Shown here piece after piece: positions 35,907 to 44,412 of a stretch of 64,000 bases of DNA (its first letter is position 1; the number at the start of each line of letters is the position of its first letter). The translations under genes and the position numbers were made by a program. The stretch is taken from the NCBI RefSeq assembly GCF_003711265.1, contig NZ_CP024634.1, forward strand, positions 992,001-1,056,000, in the 5' to 3' direction. Below the pieces are notes generated by a model. It did no database searches, had not been told where the DNA came from, and was given only the letters and a program-made list of their open reading frames with translations. Source of the DNA: Bathymodiolus thermophilus thioautotrophic gill symbiont (GTDB lineage Bacteria > Pseudomonadota > Gammaproteobacteria > PS1 > Pseudothioglobaceae).

Positions 35907-37112
35907 ATGAGTGTTTTTGAATATAAAGCCATCAATCAAAAGCAGCAAAAAGTTAGCGGCTTAATTGAGAGTGACCATGTTAAGAATGCACGCATTCAAC
36001 TTAAGGAACAGCAGCTTATTGTTTTAAGCATTGAGTCCACAAAACAACACGCAGCTAAGACAGAATTTTTTCAAAAACACCTTAGCACGACTGATATTGC
36101 CATGCTTACACGCCAATTGGGTTCTTTAATTCAGGCTGCTATCCCCATTGACCAAGCCCTAAATACGATTTTGCAAAATCACCATAAGAAACACCTTGTT
36201 AAAATCATCAAACAAACCCATTCGCAGATTTTGCAAGGGCAGACCTTGGCAAAATCGCTCGCTTCAAATCATGGACAATTTCCCGATTATTACATCGCTA
36301 CTATTGAACTTGGTGAAGCCAGCGCTAAATTAGGCACCATCTTAGAGGCGTTAGCAATTGATATTGAAAAGCAACAACAATTCAGAAGAAAAGTCTCTGC
36401 TGCCATGATTTATCCGATGGTTGTTTCTATTATTGCCCTCGTTGTGGTTTACTCATTATTGGTTTTTATTGTGCCACAAATTGCAGCAGTTTTTCAAGAA
36501 TCTGGTCAAGAATTACCTGGTATTACTGTCTTTGTCATCGGTCTAAATAAATTTTTAACCGAACACTCTCTGACTATTTTTAGCGTTTTATTTACGCTTA
36601 TTTTGGGTGTGAAATTACTCCTTAAAAAGCCCAATATCAAGGAAAAAATGCAAAGATTGCTCGTTAAAGTCCCTGCCATTGGCAAAGTATTGGTAACCAC
36701 TAATGCCATTCGTTTTGCCCGTACTTTTGCCTTGTTATATGAAAGTGGCGCCCCTATTATCGGCGCCTTAAATAATTCAGCCATGGCGCTTAACTACTTG
36801 CCCATGCGTCAGGCAATACTTAAAGCCAGAGAAAAAGTCCGTGAAGGCTCGTCACTTTTCTCAGCTTTCAAACAATATGAAGCCCTACCACCTGTTACTC
36901 TTTATATGCTTGCCAGTGGTGAAACCAGTGGACAACTTGCTAAAATGCTTAACAAAGCTGCCCAAAATCAAGAAAGCGAAATCGACCATTACACCACAAA
37001 ATTGGTCAATGTCTTTGAGCCAGTGATGATACTCGTTATGGGGGGTGTTGTACTTTTTATCGTTTTAGCAATGCTTTTACCCATTTTTGAACTTAATCAA
37101 ATCCCTTTATAG
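35907..37112 (+). CDS. gspF: T2SS inner-membrane platform protein GspF
   Basis: Polytopic platform protein that transmits ATPase motion to the pseudopilus. The 401-residue protein has the two tandem T2SSF domains of the family (about 70-190 and 270-390) and three membrane regions (about 168-195, 215-240 and 370-395). It starts FEYKAINQKQQKVSGLIES, typical for GspF. It lies 2 nt after gspE and 4 nt before the retropepsin-like gene. Confidence 0.95.
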   Translation: MSVFEYKAINQKQQKVSGLIESDHVKNARIQLKEQQLIVLSIESTKQHAAKTEFFQKHLSTTDIAMLTRQLGSLIQAAIPIDQALNTILQNHHKKHLVKIIKQTHSQILQGQTLAKSLASNHGQFPDYYIATIELGEASAKLGTILEALAIDIEKQQQFRRKVSAAMIYPMVVSIIALVVVYSLLVFIVPQIAAVFQESGQELPGITVFVIGLNKFLTEHSLTIFSVLFTLILGVKLLLKKPNIKEKMQRLLVKVPAIGKVLVTTNAIRFARTFALLYESGAPIIGALNNSAMALNYLPMRQAILKAREKVREGSSLFSAFKQYEALPPVTLYMLASGETSGQLAKMLNKAAQNQESEIDHYTTKLVNVFEPVMILVMGGVVLFIVLAMLLPIFELNQIPL

Positions 37113-37116
37113 GTTA

Positions 37117-38130
37117 ATGATTATACGGTTTGTTTTTACGCTTAGCCTAGGCATCTTAATCGGTTGGTTTGTAAATGGATATTGGTACAACGCTACCACA
37201 GTTATAGTCGCAAAAATCCAAAAACCAACCATTACACCCAAACAATCAACAGTTGCACTTAAGCAACCAGCGGTTGTGGTTAAAAAAGTATTGGCTGAAG
37301 CGTCCCAAGTCTCAGCACCCATGCCACACCCTCAATCTATTAATGTGAGTGATGCTTATGCACCTAAAGTTTTGATAGAACGCAGTAAAGTGGCAATTGA
37401 CAAAGGTGATTATATTACTGCACTAACACATCTTGAGGATCTTCTTGTTCAAGTGCAAGACCTTTATCCCAGGGCATTCGTAGAAACTTTATATGTTAAT
37501 ACCAGTAAGCAATATATTCAAAAATTAGGCGACAATCAACCGCAACAAACGATAGACTTTTTAAACAGTGCCATCAATGTTTTGCCCAATTATTTAGAAT
37601 TCCATTACTTACTGGCGCAATTATTTCTAACCCTTGAGCAGTATTCACAAGTGCAATACCAGCTCAGTTTTCTAGCAAATAACATTAAATGGAAAGTGCA
37701 ATTTGACCGTTTACAAGCCCAACTTGATTACATTAAAACCTTCCAACAAGGCGATATTGAAATCCCACTCATTGCCTTACCTAATGCATGGCATATTAAT
37801 GTTATGATTGACAACACCCCCGCCCAACTAGTCCTAGACACAGGTGCAAGTATTACCACACTAAGCGCTCATTTGGTTGCAGACAGTTATCAATCTTTAG
37901 GTGATATTATTCTCAGCACTGCGAATGGCACATTGTCTGCTTTTAAAGTTAATATTGACACTTTCTCAGTAGGTGCTATTACCAAGCAAAATTTCCCTGT
38001 CGTTGTGCTACCCAAAGAAAAATTACCTCAAGATGTTGATGGATTGTTAGGGCTAGATTGGCTACAAGATTTTAACTTTATTATTGATAAGAAAAATGCC
38101 TTGTTGCGCCTTACCCCTATTTCTTATTAA
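37117..38130 (+). CDS. Membrane-anchored TPR-like, retropepsin-like aspartic protease in the T2SS operon
   Basis: A 337-residue protein of the clan AA single-domain aspartic protease type. It has an N-terminal membrane anchor (about 2-24), a proline/threonine/valine-rich linker, a helical TPR-like middle (about 85-205) and a C-terminal protease domain with the hallmark LVLDTGAS (Asp241). The second family hallmark, a hydrophobic-hydrophobic-Gly near the end, is matched by GLLGLDWLQDF. The ATG at 37117 is 4 nt after gspF; an earlier in-frame ATG at 37087 lies inside gspF. It occupies the place before gspG. It is not a prepilin peptidase: it has a single membrane helix, and its catalytic domain would face the periplasm. 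Its substrate is unknown. Confidence 0.75.
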   Translation: MIIRFVFTLSLGILIGWFVNGYWYNATTVIVAKIQKPTITPKQSTVALKQPAVVVKKVLAEASQVSAPMPHPQSINVSDAYAPKVLIERSKVAIDKGDYITALTHLEDLLVQVQDLYPRAFVETLYVNTSKQYIQKLGDNQPQQTIDFLNSAINVLPNYLEFHYLLAQLFLTLEQYSQVQYQLSFLANNIKWKVQFDRLQAQLDYIKTFQQGDIEIPLIALPNAWHINVMIDNTPAQLVLDTGASITTLSAHLVADSYQSLGDIILSTANGTLSAFKVNIDTFSVGAITKQNFPVVVLPKEKLPQDVDGLLGLDWLQDFNFIIDKKNALLRLTPISY

Positions 38131-38158
38131 GCCTGTCATTTTTTAGATTAAAAAAAAC

Positions 38159-38198
38159 TATGCCAGTTATAAAAAAACATCAGCCTCATTCTGGCATA
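38159..38198. other. Inverted repeat in the gspG leader
   Basis: TATGCCAG (38159-38166) and CTGGCATA (38191-38198) form an 8-bp stem with a 24-nt loop, upstream of the predicted gspG promoter. It could end the gspC-protease transcript or bind a regulator. Confidence 0.3.
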
Positions 38199-38253
38199 CG
38201 ATTGCTTGGGTTAGTTACTGCTAGGTAAGGGCAAATTTAGTTTAAAGGTTATC

Positions 38254-38282
38254 TTGTTTGCTTGCCTATATTTATCTATAAT
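38254..38282 (+). promoter_or_regulatory. Predicted sigma-70 promoter of gspGHIJK
   Basis: TTGTTT (38254-38259), a 17-nt spacer and a perfect TATAAT (38277-38282) lie 35 nt before the gspG start, inside a 187-nt gap in an otherwise tightly packed operon. This suggests the pseudopilin genes have their own promoter. Confidence 0.55.
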
Positions 38283-38317
38283 ATGACCTGATATTAATTA
38301 ATTGTAAAAAGGAGCAA

Positions 38318-38728
38318 ATGAAAACAAAACAAAGCAACAGAGGTGGTGGCAAGCAACAGGGTTTCACTTTGATTGAAATCTTAGTGGTGGTTGCTATTAT
38401 TGGTATTTTGGCAAGTATTATTGTGCCTAAATTAACCAGCAAGGTAGGTCAAGCACGGGTGCAGAAGGCACACCATGATATTAAAACCCTTTCTTCAACA
38501 CTTAGTTTGTATAAGTTGGATAAGTTTTCTTATCCAAGTTCTAATCAAGGTTTGAGTGTACTGGTTGGTGATTATTTAGACAAATTGCCCAAAGATCCTT
38601 GGAACAGAGAGTATCTTTATTTAAGCCCTGGAACACATGGTGTTAAATCTTTTGATTTATACAGTTATGGTGCCGATGGTGTTGCTGGCGGAAGCGATGA
38701 AGACAAAGACATTAACAACTGGGACTAG
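38318..38728 (+). CDS. gspG: T2SS major pseudopilin GspG
   Basis: Main subunit of the pseudopilus. The 136-residue precursor has a prepilin leader cleaved at QQG/FTLIE (Gly15), Glu5 of the mature protein, and a hydrophobic helix. The globular part has the family features NQGLSVLVGDYLDKLPKDPW and the calcium-site loop near YGADGVAGGSDED. GGAG lies 5 nt before the ATG. The last 32 nt overlap gspH. No prepilin peptidase gene (gspO/pilD) is in the window to process it. Confidence 0.96.
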   Translation: MKTKQSNRGGGKQQGFTLIEILVVVAIIGILASIIVPKLTSKVGQARVQKAHHDIKTLSSTLSLYKLDKFSYPSSNQGLSVLVGDYLDKLPKDPWNREYLYLSPGTHGVKSFDLYSYGADGVAGGSDEDKDINNWD

Positions 38729-39233
38729 TCTAAAAACCAACGCAGGCTTTACTTTAATTGAATTATTGGTAGTAGTGGCTATTGTGGCTATTTTGGCGGG
38801 TTTTGTTACTTTGAGTGTTAAACTTGCTAAACCTTCTGCGGTCAATGTTTTAAAAGCGAAAATACAACAACATATCACATTGGTGAAGAATCATGTGCAA
38901 TTGTATAATCAGCCTATTCGCCTACAGATAAATCAAGATAATATGCAAGCATTTAGTTTTCAGCCAGAACCCAGTAAGAACACTGAGGACAAAGAGGGGG
39001 TGCCATTAGAAAGATCATTAGAGAAATCACTTTGGCAACCTAATTCAGAACTCCAGCCGCTGGCATTTAAGCCTGTTGAAGTAAGTATTAGCAGGGCAAA
39101 TGCTGGGAAGGGAAGTGTTAGCATCGATAGGATTGAAATACTGCCCAATGGGTTTATTACTGATGCTATTATTACGCTATCTCAAGGTGATGAGTCCATT
39201 TCATTAAAGACAATTGCAAATGAAAAAAAGTAG
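38697..39233 (+). CDS. gspH: T2SS minor pseudopilin GspH
   Basis: A 178-residue minor pseudopilin with leader ending TNAG/FTLIELLVV. The ATG at 38697 gives a leader of 16 residues; the longer open frame from 38637 would add 20 residues and lies deep inside gspG. The globular part (about 60-178) is poorly conserved, as usual for GspH. It overlaps gspG by 32 nt and gspI by 14 nt, which implies coupled translation. Confidence 0.88.
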   Translation: MKTKTLTTGTSLKTNAGFTLIELLVVVAIVAILAGFVTLSVKLAKPSAVNVLKAKIQQHITLVKNHVQLYNQPIRLQINQDNMQAFSFQPEPSKNTEDKEGVPLERSLEKSLWQPNSELQPLAFKPVEVSISRANAGKGSVSIDRIEILPNGFITDAIITLSQGDESISLKTIANEKK

Positions 39234-39588
39234 AGGCTTTACATTGGTTGAAGTTTTAATCGCGCTGGTGATTGTCGCTGTGTCTCTTAGTGCCTTGGTT
39301 ACTGCTGATCAGCAGAATACTGACAGCATTGGGTATTTTCAGCGTAAAACATTGGCAAATCTAGTTATTGGCAATTTAAGTGTGGACAAGCGTGTTGGGC
39401 TAAAGCCAAATATGGGTTATCAATCTGGCGAATATAAAATGGGTAAAAGAGTTTGGTACTGGAAAACAAATACACAAAAAACTGCCAATCAAAATGTTAT
39501 TAAAACAGATTTATCTCTTTATTCGAATATTAGTAAGCGTGATTCTAAGCAATCAGTTGCCACTTTGGTGCTATATTTAGAACGATGA
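39220..39588 (+). CDS. gspI: T2SS minor pseudopilin GspI
   Basis: A 122-residue minor pseudopilin that forms the pseudopilus tip with GspJ and GspK. The leader MKKSRG is followed by FTLVEVLIALVIVAVSLSA, the characteristic GspI start. The ATG at 39220 is preferred to the TTG at 39214. The stop overlaps the gspJ start (ATGA). Confidence 0.92.
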   Translation: MKKSRGFTLVEVLIALVIVAVSLSALVTADQQNTDSIGYFQRKTLANLVIGNLSVDKRVGLKPNMGYQSGEYKMGKRVWYWKTNTQKTANQNVIKTDLSLYSNISKRDSKQSVATLVLYLER

Positions 39589-40082
39589 AACAATACGGCT
39601 TCACTTTGGTAGAATTATTGATAGCAATTACGATATTGTCGGTTATTGGGGTGATTTCTTATGGGGCATTAGATGGCACATTAAAACACCAAACTGCCCA
39701 AAAACACCACAGTCAAAATTTGACACAATTACAAAGAATATCACTTTATTTGGATCGGGATTTTTCCCAAGTTTTTCAGGGAGAGGTTACATTAAGTAAA
39801 GATAAAATTCAGCTTAAAAGCGTGCAAAATGATACTTTACTTACCATTGATTATCAGTTTGGTGACAATACAATTACCCGCCACGCCACTTCTAGTATAG
39901 GAAAATCTGCAAAATTGATTTTCTTGAAAGAAGTTAAAGAATTTAAAATTCGGTTACTTGATAACAAAAACAAGTGGCACACCACCTGGAAATTTAAAAA
40001 CAACAAAAATCGCTTAAAAGCCATAGAGGTTAAATTCACTCACCCTTATTGGGGCGATATCAAAAAAGTGGTGGCAATATAG
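39585..40082 (+). CDS. gspJ: T2SS minor pseudopilin GspJ
   Basis: A 165-residue minor pseudopilin of the tip complex. Leader MKQYG, then FTLVELLIAITILSVIGVISYGAL. The following helix contains LQRISLYLDRDFSQ, matching the GspJ pattern of an aromatic/aspartate pair after the membrane helix. It lies between gspI (4-nt overlap) and gspK (adjacent). Confidence 0.92.
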   Translation: MKQYGFTLVELLIAITILSVIGVISYGALDGTLKHQTAQKHHSQNLTQLQRISLYLDRDFSQVFQGEVTLSKDKIQLKSVQNDTLLTIDYQFGDNTITRHATSSIGKSAKLIFLKEVKEFKIRLLDNKNKWHTTWKFKNNKNRLKAIEVKFTHPYWGDIKKVVAI

Positions 40083-40961
40083 ATGCAAAAATCACATGAA
40101 AAAGGCGTTGTGTTGATCAGTGTGCTAATTATAGTAGCAATGATTAGTCTTGTTGTAAATATGATGTGGCAACAACAGGCGTTGAGTTTGAAGAATACTG
40201 AAAATAGTATTTACACCCAGCAGGCTGTTAATTATCTTTATAGCATGGAATCTTGGGTGAAAAGCATTTTAAAAAAAGATGATCATAAAATTGATGAGTT
40301 GGGCGAAGATTGGGCCACTACCATCCCCCCAATTCCAGTGCCTAATGGCACTATTGAAGGAAAAATATTCGATTTGCAAGCGCGTTTTAATATTAATAAG
40401 TTGCTTCAGACCAAGAAAGATGAAAGTCGAGTTTATATTGATCCAGATTATCGTGGCTTTTTAGATATGCTTAACACAATGTTAGAGCAAGACTATATGA
40501 GCGACCCTATTCTTGAGCATATCAACGCGCAACAATCATTGCCAAAATTTGAACACATTTCACAACTTAAATTGGTTGAAGGCATATCACTGAAAAATTA
40601 TCTAAAAATAAGACCCTATCTTTATGCTTATGAAAACATTGAAGCCAAAGTAAATATTAATACTGCCAGTGAAGAGGTGATAACCGCCTTATACCCAGAT
40701 TCAGTTGAGGAAATCATTAGTGGCAGACCCTTTAAGTCAACTGATGATGTATATAAAATAATACGCAAGCCCCTCACTGGCACTGCCTTGAGACAAGCCA
40801 AGAAAAAATTCGAAACATTGATTGATATTAAGAGCGACTATTTCTTACTTGAAGCAAATGTTAATATTAACGATATTCACTTAAAGGCTCAAACTCTATT
40901 TCATCGGCAGGAAAAATCAATCAACATTGTTGAGCGTACTTATCGTCAAATTTTACAATAA
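40083..40961 (+). CDS. gspK: T2SS minor pseudopilin GspK
   Basis: Large minor pseudopilin that caps the pseudopilus tip. The 292-residue precursor has leader ending EKG followed by VVLISVLIIVAMISLVV. It lacks Glu at mature position 5, as is normal for GspK. The domain (about 95-270) contains the FDLQARFNINKLL region and the helix-hairpin-like VNINTASEEVITALYPD. It begins directly after the gspJ stop and ends the operon; repeats follow. Confidence 0.94.
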   Translation: MQKSHEKGVVLISVLIIVAMISLVVNMMWQQQALSLKNTENSIYTQQAVNYLYSMESWVKSILKKDDHKIDELGEDWATTIPPIPVPNGTIEGKIFDLQARFNINKLLQTKKDESRVYIDPDYRGFLDMLNTMLEQDYMSDPILEHINAQQSLPKFEHISQLKLVEGISLKNYLKIRPYLYAYENIEAKVNINTASEEVITALYPDSVEEIISGRPFKSTDDVYKIIRKPLTGTALRQAKKKFETLIDIKSDYFLLEANVNINDIHLKAQTLFHRQEKSINIVERTYRQILQ

Positions 40962-40979
40962 AAAATACAAAATCCTTAT

Positions 40980-41072
40980 GAGACCCCTGCGTTAAACATA
41001 AATGTTAAAGCGCAACTTCTGCTTATTTGTAATTTGTTTTTTATCCAACATTTATGTCTAATGCAGGATTTC
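40980..41072. repeat. Second short-repeat family, clearest copy
   Basis: Starts GAGACCCCTGCGTTAAACATAAATGTT and ends AACATTTATGTCTAATGCAGG, imperfect inverted repeats around an AT-rich core. It has the same ends as 2997-3102. Confidence 0.6.
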
Positions 41073-41074
41073 CC

Positions 41075-41111
41075 TTGTGTAGATACGGATTCTTGATGAT
41101 TATTTGGTCTC
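41075..41111. mobile_element. MITE-like element fragment (one end)
   Basis: GATTCTTGATGATTATTTGGTCTC resembles the right end of the family fused to the complement of its ATCATCAAGAATC segment. It abuts the intact copy at 41117, so it is probably debris of an older copy. Confidence 0.4.
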
Positions 41112-41116
41112 TTAAA

Positions 41117-41277
41117 GAGACTTTTGTATAAATATGGATGATTAGCAAAATTCAATTTTTTCCCACTTGGTGATTTTCTTAAACCTTGTCCTAGCAGGGC
41201 TAAGGCTGGGTTTAAAAAATTACCAAGTGGGTGAAAAGTGGATTCTTGATGATTATTTATATTTATGCAAAGGTCTC
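41117..41277. mobile_element. MITE-like palindromic element, copy 5
   Basis: 161 bp. The left end GAGACTTTTGTATAAATATG and right end CATATTTATGCAAAGGTCTC type are both present. The interior is in the opposite orientation to the copy at 31295 (GATTAGCAAAATTC on the left). Flanked on both sides by TTAAA (41112-41116 and 41278-41282), a 5-bp target duplication. Confidence 0.88.
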
Positions 41278-41365
41278 TTAAAGTGTTATTTTTTTTGTTC
41301 ACTCGAAATTTTTAGCTTTTTTCGTTTATAATCTACCCCTTTTTGAGTTATTAATAAAATAAATT

Positions 41366-43204
41366 ATGTTAAGTGCTATTAGAAATAAAATTAAAGGTTG
41401 GGTTGCTTATGTGATTATTGCCCTAATTATCGTTCCATTTGCTTTGTTTGGTGTTAGCGAATACTTTACAGGAACTTCGAATATTGTGGTCGCATCAGTG
41501 AATGGTGATGATATTTCCAAAGGAGAATTTTTACCAAGATTTGAGGGCGCTCAAAGGCGCTTACAAAAAAAATTAGGCGACAAATACCCTGCTGAGTTAA
41601 ACCGTGATCTAAAACTTTCGGTCATTCGATCAATGATAGACGGGCGTGTATTGGCACAATTGGCAAGTAAGTTGGGCTATGTGGTAACCAAACAAGAGTT
41701 ACAGGAATTCATTCAATCAAGCGATATATTTAAAGAGGAAGGCAAGTTTTCAATAGAAAAATACAAGCGCCTGTTAAGGCTTAATGGTTATTCGGATATT
41801 GGATATGAGCAACTTCAAATCAAGGAATTACTGAAAAATCAAATTAAGTACAACTTTCTAAATTCTGCATTTTTAACCCCATTGATGCTTAATCGTATGC
41901 AATCGTTAAACGACCAACAGCGAAAGTTTAGTTATATTCAACTTAATACAAAAGATTATCTTGACAAGGCAGAGATTAGTGTGGATAGCATAAAGAAAGT
42001 TTATGAGTCAGAAAAGGAAACATTCTTAGAGCCACAAAAAGTTAAAGTTGATTTTGTCACATTATCGCTTGAAAAAGTGGCTAAAGATACTGTTGTAAGT
42101 GAGGCTGATTTGTTGAGTTTTTATGAAGAAGAAAAGCAGCGTTTTAGCACTGAAGAAGAGCGTAAAGTACAGCATATTCTAGTGGAATCCGAAGTGCTTG
42201 CGAACAAACTTGTTGAGCAAATTAAGCAAGGCGAAGATTTTGCCAAGTTAGCCATTAAACATTCAAAAGACGCAGGCTCGAAAGACAGTGGCGGAGATTT
42301 GGGATTTTTCACCATAGGTGCTATGGTGCCAGAGTTTGAAGCCAAGGCATTTTCGATGAAAGAAGGGGAAGTGAGTGCGCCAGTTAAGTCAGATTTTGGT
42401 TATCATATTATTAAATTAAACAAGATTAAAGCAGCAACAGCAAAGCCTTTTGAAGAGGTGCGTGATGAATTGAGTAAAACTTATACCGAGCAAATGGCGC
42501 AAAAAACCATTTATAATTTAACCGAACAGTTGGGTAATTTGGCGTATGAGGCAAGTTTGGAAGAGGTTGCCGAGCAAATGAATTTAAAACTCGAAACTTC
42601 TGATTTCTTTGCGCAAGATTCCATGATGCAAAATCGTATCTTTATGACAGCGGCTTATAGTGATGTGGTGCTGAACAAGGGCGAAAATTCTGAGTTGCTT
42701 GAGATTTCTAAAGGCAGTTTTGTGGTACTTAGGCTAAATGAAAAAGTGGCAGAAAGACAGCAAACATTTGACGAAGTGGAGTCATATATTAAAAAGCGTT
42801 TGGTTGATACATGGGCAAAGGAATTTGTTAAAGAAATTGCTGATAAGATTGCAGATTCGTTTATCAAGGGTGATATTGATGCCGCCAAAGCACTCATGAG
42901 TAAAAATAAATTGACTTGGAAGGATGTCGATTGGGCTACAAGGAGTTCAAGATTGGCAAGTGCTAGCATTATCAAGCATATATTTTCTTTACCCAAGCCG
43001 AATGACGGCGCTATTTATAGTACTGAAAGTTTAGATCAACAGGCAGTTGTATTAAAGTTATCAGAAGTCAAAACACCTAAAAATGAACCTAATAGAAGTC
43101 TTCCAGGTCGTATGCTTAATATTGAATCTGATGAAGTATTTAGAAGTATCTTAGAGACATTGAAGGAAGATTCTAGTATAGAGATTTTTGAAAGCAGATT
43201 GTAA
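41366..43204 (+). CDS. ppiD: PpiD-like periplasmic chaperone/peptidyl-prolyl isomerase
   Basis: Inner-membrane-anchored chaperone that works beside the Sec translocon on emerging outer-membrane and periplasmic proteins. The 612-residue protein starts MLSAIRNKIKGWVAYVIIALIIVPFALFG, the typical PpiD N-terminus with one membrane helix (about 13-35). SurA-like N-terminal helices follow (about 45-180), then a parvulin domain (about 262-357; VQHILVESE, SKDSGGDLGFF, FGYHIIKL) and a second degenerate parvulin-like region. A TATAAT lies at 41327-41332, without a clear -35. It stands alone between MITE copies. Confidence 0.93.
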   Translation: MLSAIRNKIKGWVAYVIIALIIVPFALFGVSEYFTGTSNIVVASVNGDDISKGEFLPRFEGAQRRLQKKLGDKYPAELNRDLKLSVIRSMIDGRVLAQLASKLGYVVTKQELQEFIQSSDIFKEEGKFSIEKYKRLLRLNGYSDIGYEQLQIKELLKNQIKYNFLNSAFLTPLMLNRMQSLNDQQRKFSYIQLNTKDYLDKAEISVDSIKKVYESEKETFLEPQKVKVDFVTLSLEKVAKDTVVSEADLLSFYEEEKQRFSTEEERKVQHILVESEVLANKLVEQIKQGEDFAKLAIKHSKDAGSKDSGGDLGFFTIGAMVPEFEAKAFSMKEGEVSAPVKSDFGYHIIKLNKIKAATAKPFEEVRDELSKTYTEQMAQKTIYNLTEQLGNLAYEASLEEVAEQMNLKLETSDFFAQDSMMQNRIFMTAAYSDVVLNKGENSELLEISKGSFVVLRLNEKVAERQQTFDEVESYIKKRLVDTWAKEFVKEIADKIADSFIKGDIDAAKALMSKNKLTWKDVDWATRSSRLASASIIKHIFSLPKPNDGAIYSTESLDQQAVVLKLSEVKTPKNEPNRSLPGRMLNIESDEVFRSILETLKEDSSIEIFESRL

Positions 43205-43252
43205 TCTGCAGAGAATTTTTCTACCTGCATAGGTTTTTTTTGATGATGTGTA

Positions 43253-43507
43253 ATACCATTTTCAAAAATAAACCAAACGAGACCTTTGCATAAATATGAA
43301 TAATCATCAACAATCCACTTTCCCCCACTTGGTAATTTTTTAAACCCAGCCTTAGCGCTGCCAGGACAAGGTTTAAGAAAATTACCAAGTGGGAAAAAAT
43401 TGAATTTTGCTAATCATCCATATTTATGCAAAGGTCTCATTAAGTGTAAAAATATTTGATTGATTATAAGAACACTGCATTATTCATTTTATTTTTGAAA
43501 ATGGTAT
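43253..43507. mobile_element. Third repeat family element with a MITE nested inside
   Basis: ATACCATTTTCAAAAATAAA (43253-43272) and its exact complement (43488-43507) are perfect 20-bp inverted repeats enclosing the MITE copy at 43279-43438. Without the MITE the element would be about 95 bp. The same end word occurs at 31234-31253. Confidence 0.55.
43279..43438. mobile_element. MITE-like palindromic element, copy 6 (intact)
   Basis: 160 bp, with ends GAGACCTTTGCATAAATATG and the perfect complement, and an inner CCCACTTGGTAATTTT / AAAATTACCAAGTGGG pair. The immediate flanks CAAAC and ATTAA do not match, so no target duplication is visible here. Confidence 0.88.
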
Positions 43508-43564
43508 GGACGCTTAAAAAAATAAGAAATAGCGCCATACCACTTGATGTTTGCGACTCTGTGT

Positions 43565-44350
43565 TTATAAATCTGGCCCTTTGTCGTAGAAGTTGTAACC
43601 TGAATCAATGTAAGTTATCTCGCCTGTAATGCCTGAGGCTAAATCTGAACATAAAAAGGCAGCCGCATTACCCACTTCTTCGGTGGTTACATTGCGCTTG
43701 AGTGCCGACGAATCAGCAGCATATTCCAGTAATCTACCGAAGTCCTTAATACCAGAGGCCGCCAAGGTTTTAATGGGTCCAGCAGAGACGGCATTAACAC
43801 GAATGCCTCTTTCAGGGCCCATTGCTGCTGCCATATAGCGCACATTAGCTTCAAGTGATGCCTTGGCAACACCCATTACATTGTAATTTGGAATGGCACG
43901 AATACTGCCCAAATAACTGACGGTTAACAATGCACCATTGTCGTTAAGCATTGAATTTGCTGCTTTTGCTAATGCGGTAAAACTATAAGAACTAATGTCA
44001 TGTGCTACCGCAAAGTTTTCACGCGTAGTGGCTTCGATATAGTTGCCATCTAACGCCTCACGGGGGGCAAATGCCACCGAATGAATTAAGATGTCAAAAT
44101 TATCCCAATGTTGTTTGAGTTCGTTAAAAGTAGCCTCAATGCCACTATCAGTGCCAACATCACAAGGAATGACAATATTGGAATTACAAACTACTGCACA
44201 TTTGTCCACTCGTTTTTTCAATTTTTCGTTTTGATAGGTTAGTGCAATTTCACAACCTTGCTTTGCCATTGCCTCGGCAATGCCCCATGCAATTGAACGA
44301 TTTGACGCCACACCGACAACCAGTGCTTTTTTTCCGTTTAAAAATCCCAT
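43565..44350 (-). CDS. fabI: Enoyl-[acyl-carrier-protein] reductase (NADH) FabI
   Basis: Catalyses the last reduction of each fatty-acid elongation cycle in the cytoplasm. At 261 residues it is a typical short-chain dehydrogenase of the FabI type: nucleotide-binding [13 protein letters not shown] near the N-terminus, then [21 protein letters not shown]. Tyr146, Tyr156 and Lys163 fall at the same positions as in E. coli FabI. The end [10 protein letters not shown] is typical. The gene is divergent from the MFS transporter gene with a 62-nt AT-rich spacer. Confidence 0.97.
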   Translation of the reverse strand: MGFLNGKKALVVGVASNRSIAWGIAEAMAKQGCEIALTYQNEKLKKRVDKCAVVCNSNIVIPCDVGTDSGIEATFNELKQHWDNFDILIHSVAFAPREALDGNYIEATTRENFAVAHDISSYSFTALAKAANSMLNDNGALLTVSYLGSIRAIPNYNVMGVAKASLEANVRYMAAAMGPERGIRVNAVSAGPIKTLAASGIKDFGRLLEYAADSSALKRNVTTEEVGNAAAFLCSDLASGITGEITYIDSGYNFYDKGPDL

Positions 44351-44412
44351 AACATTCTCACTATATTAAAATAAACAAATTATAATAGGATTTTTTTATT
44401 TATTGAGCTGAT

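Noticed and set aside
37117..38130. Possible replacement for the prepilin peptidase GspO
   Set aside because: Prepilin peptidases are polytopic with active aspartates near the cytoplasmic face. This protein has one anchor and a DTGAS domain that would lie in the periplasm.
38637..38696. Upstream start for gspH
   Set aside because: It would give a 36-residue leader located inside gspG. The ATG at 38697 gives a normal prepilin leader.
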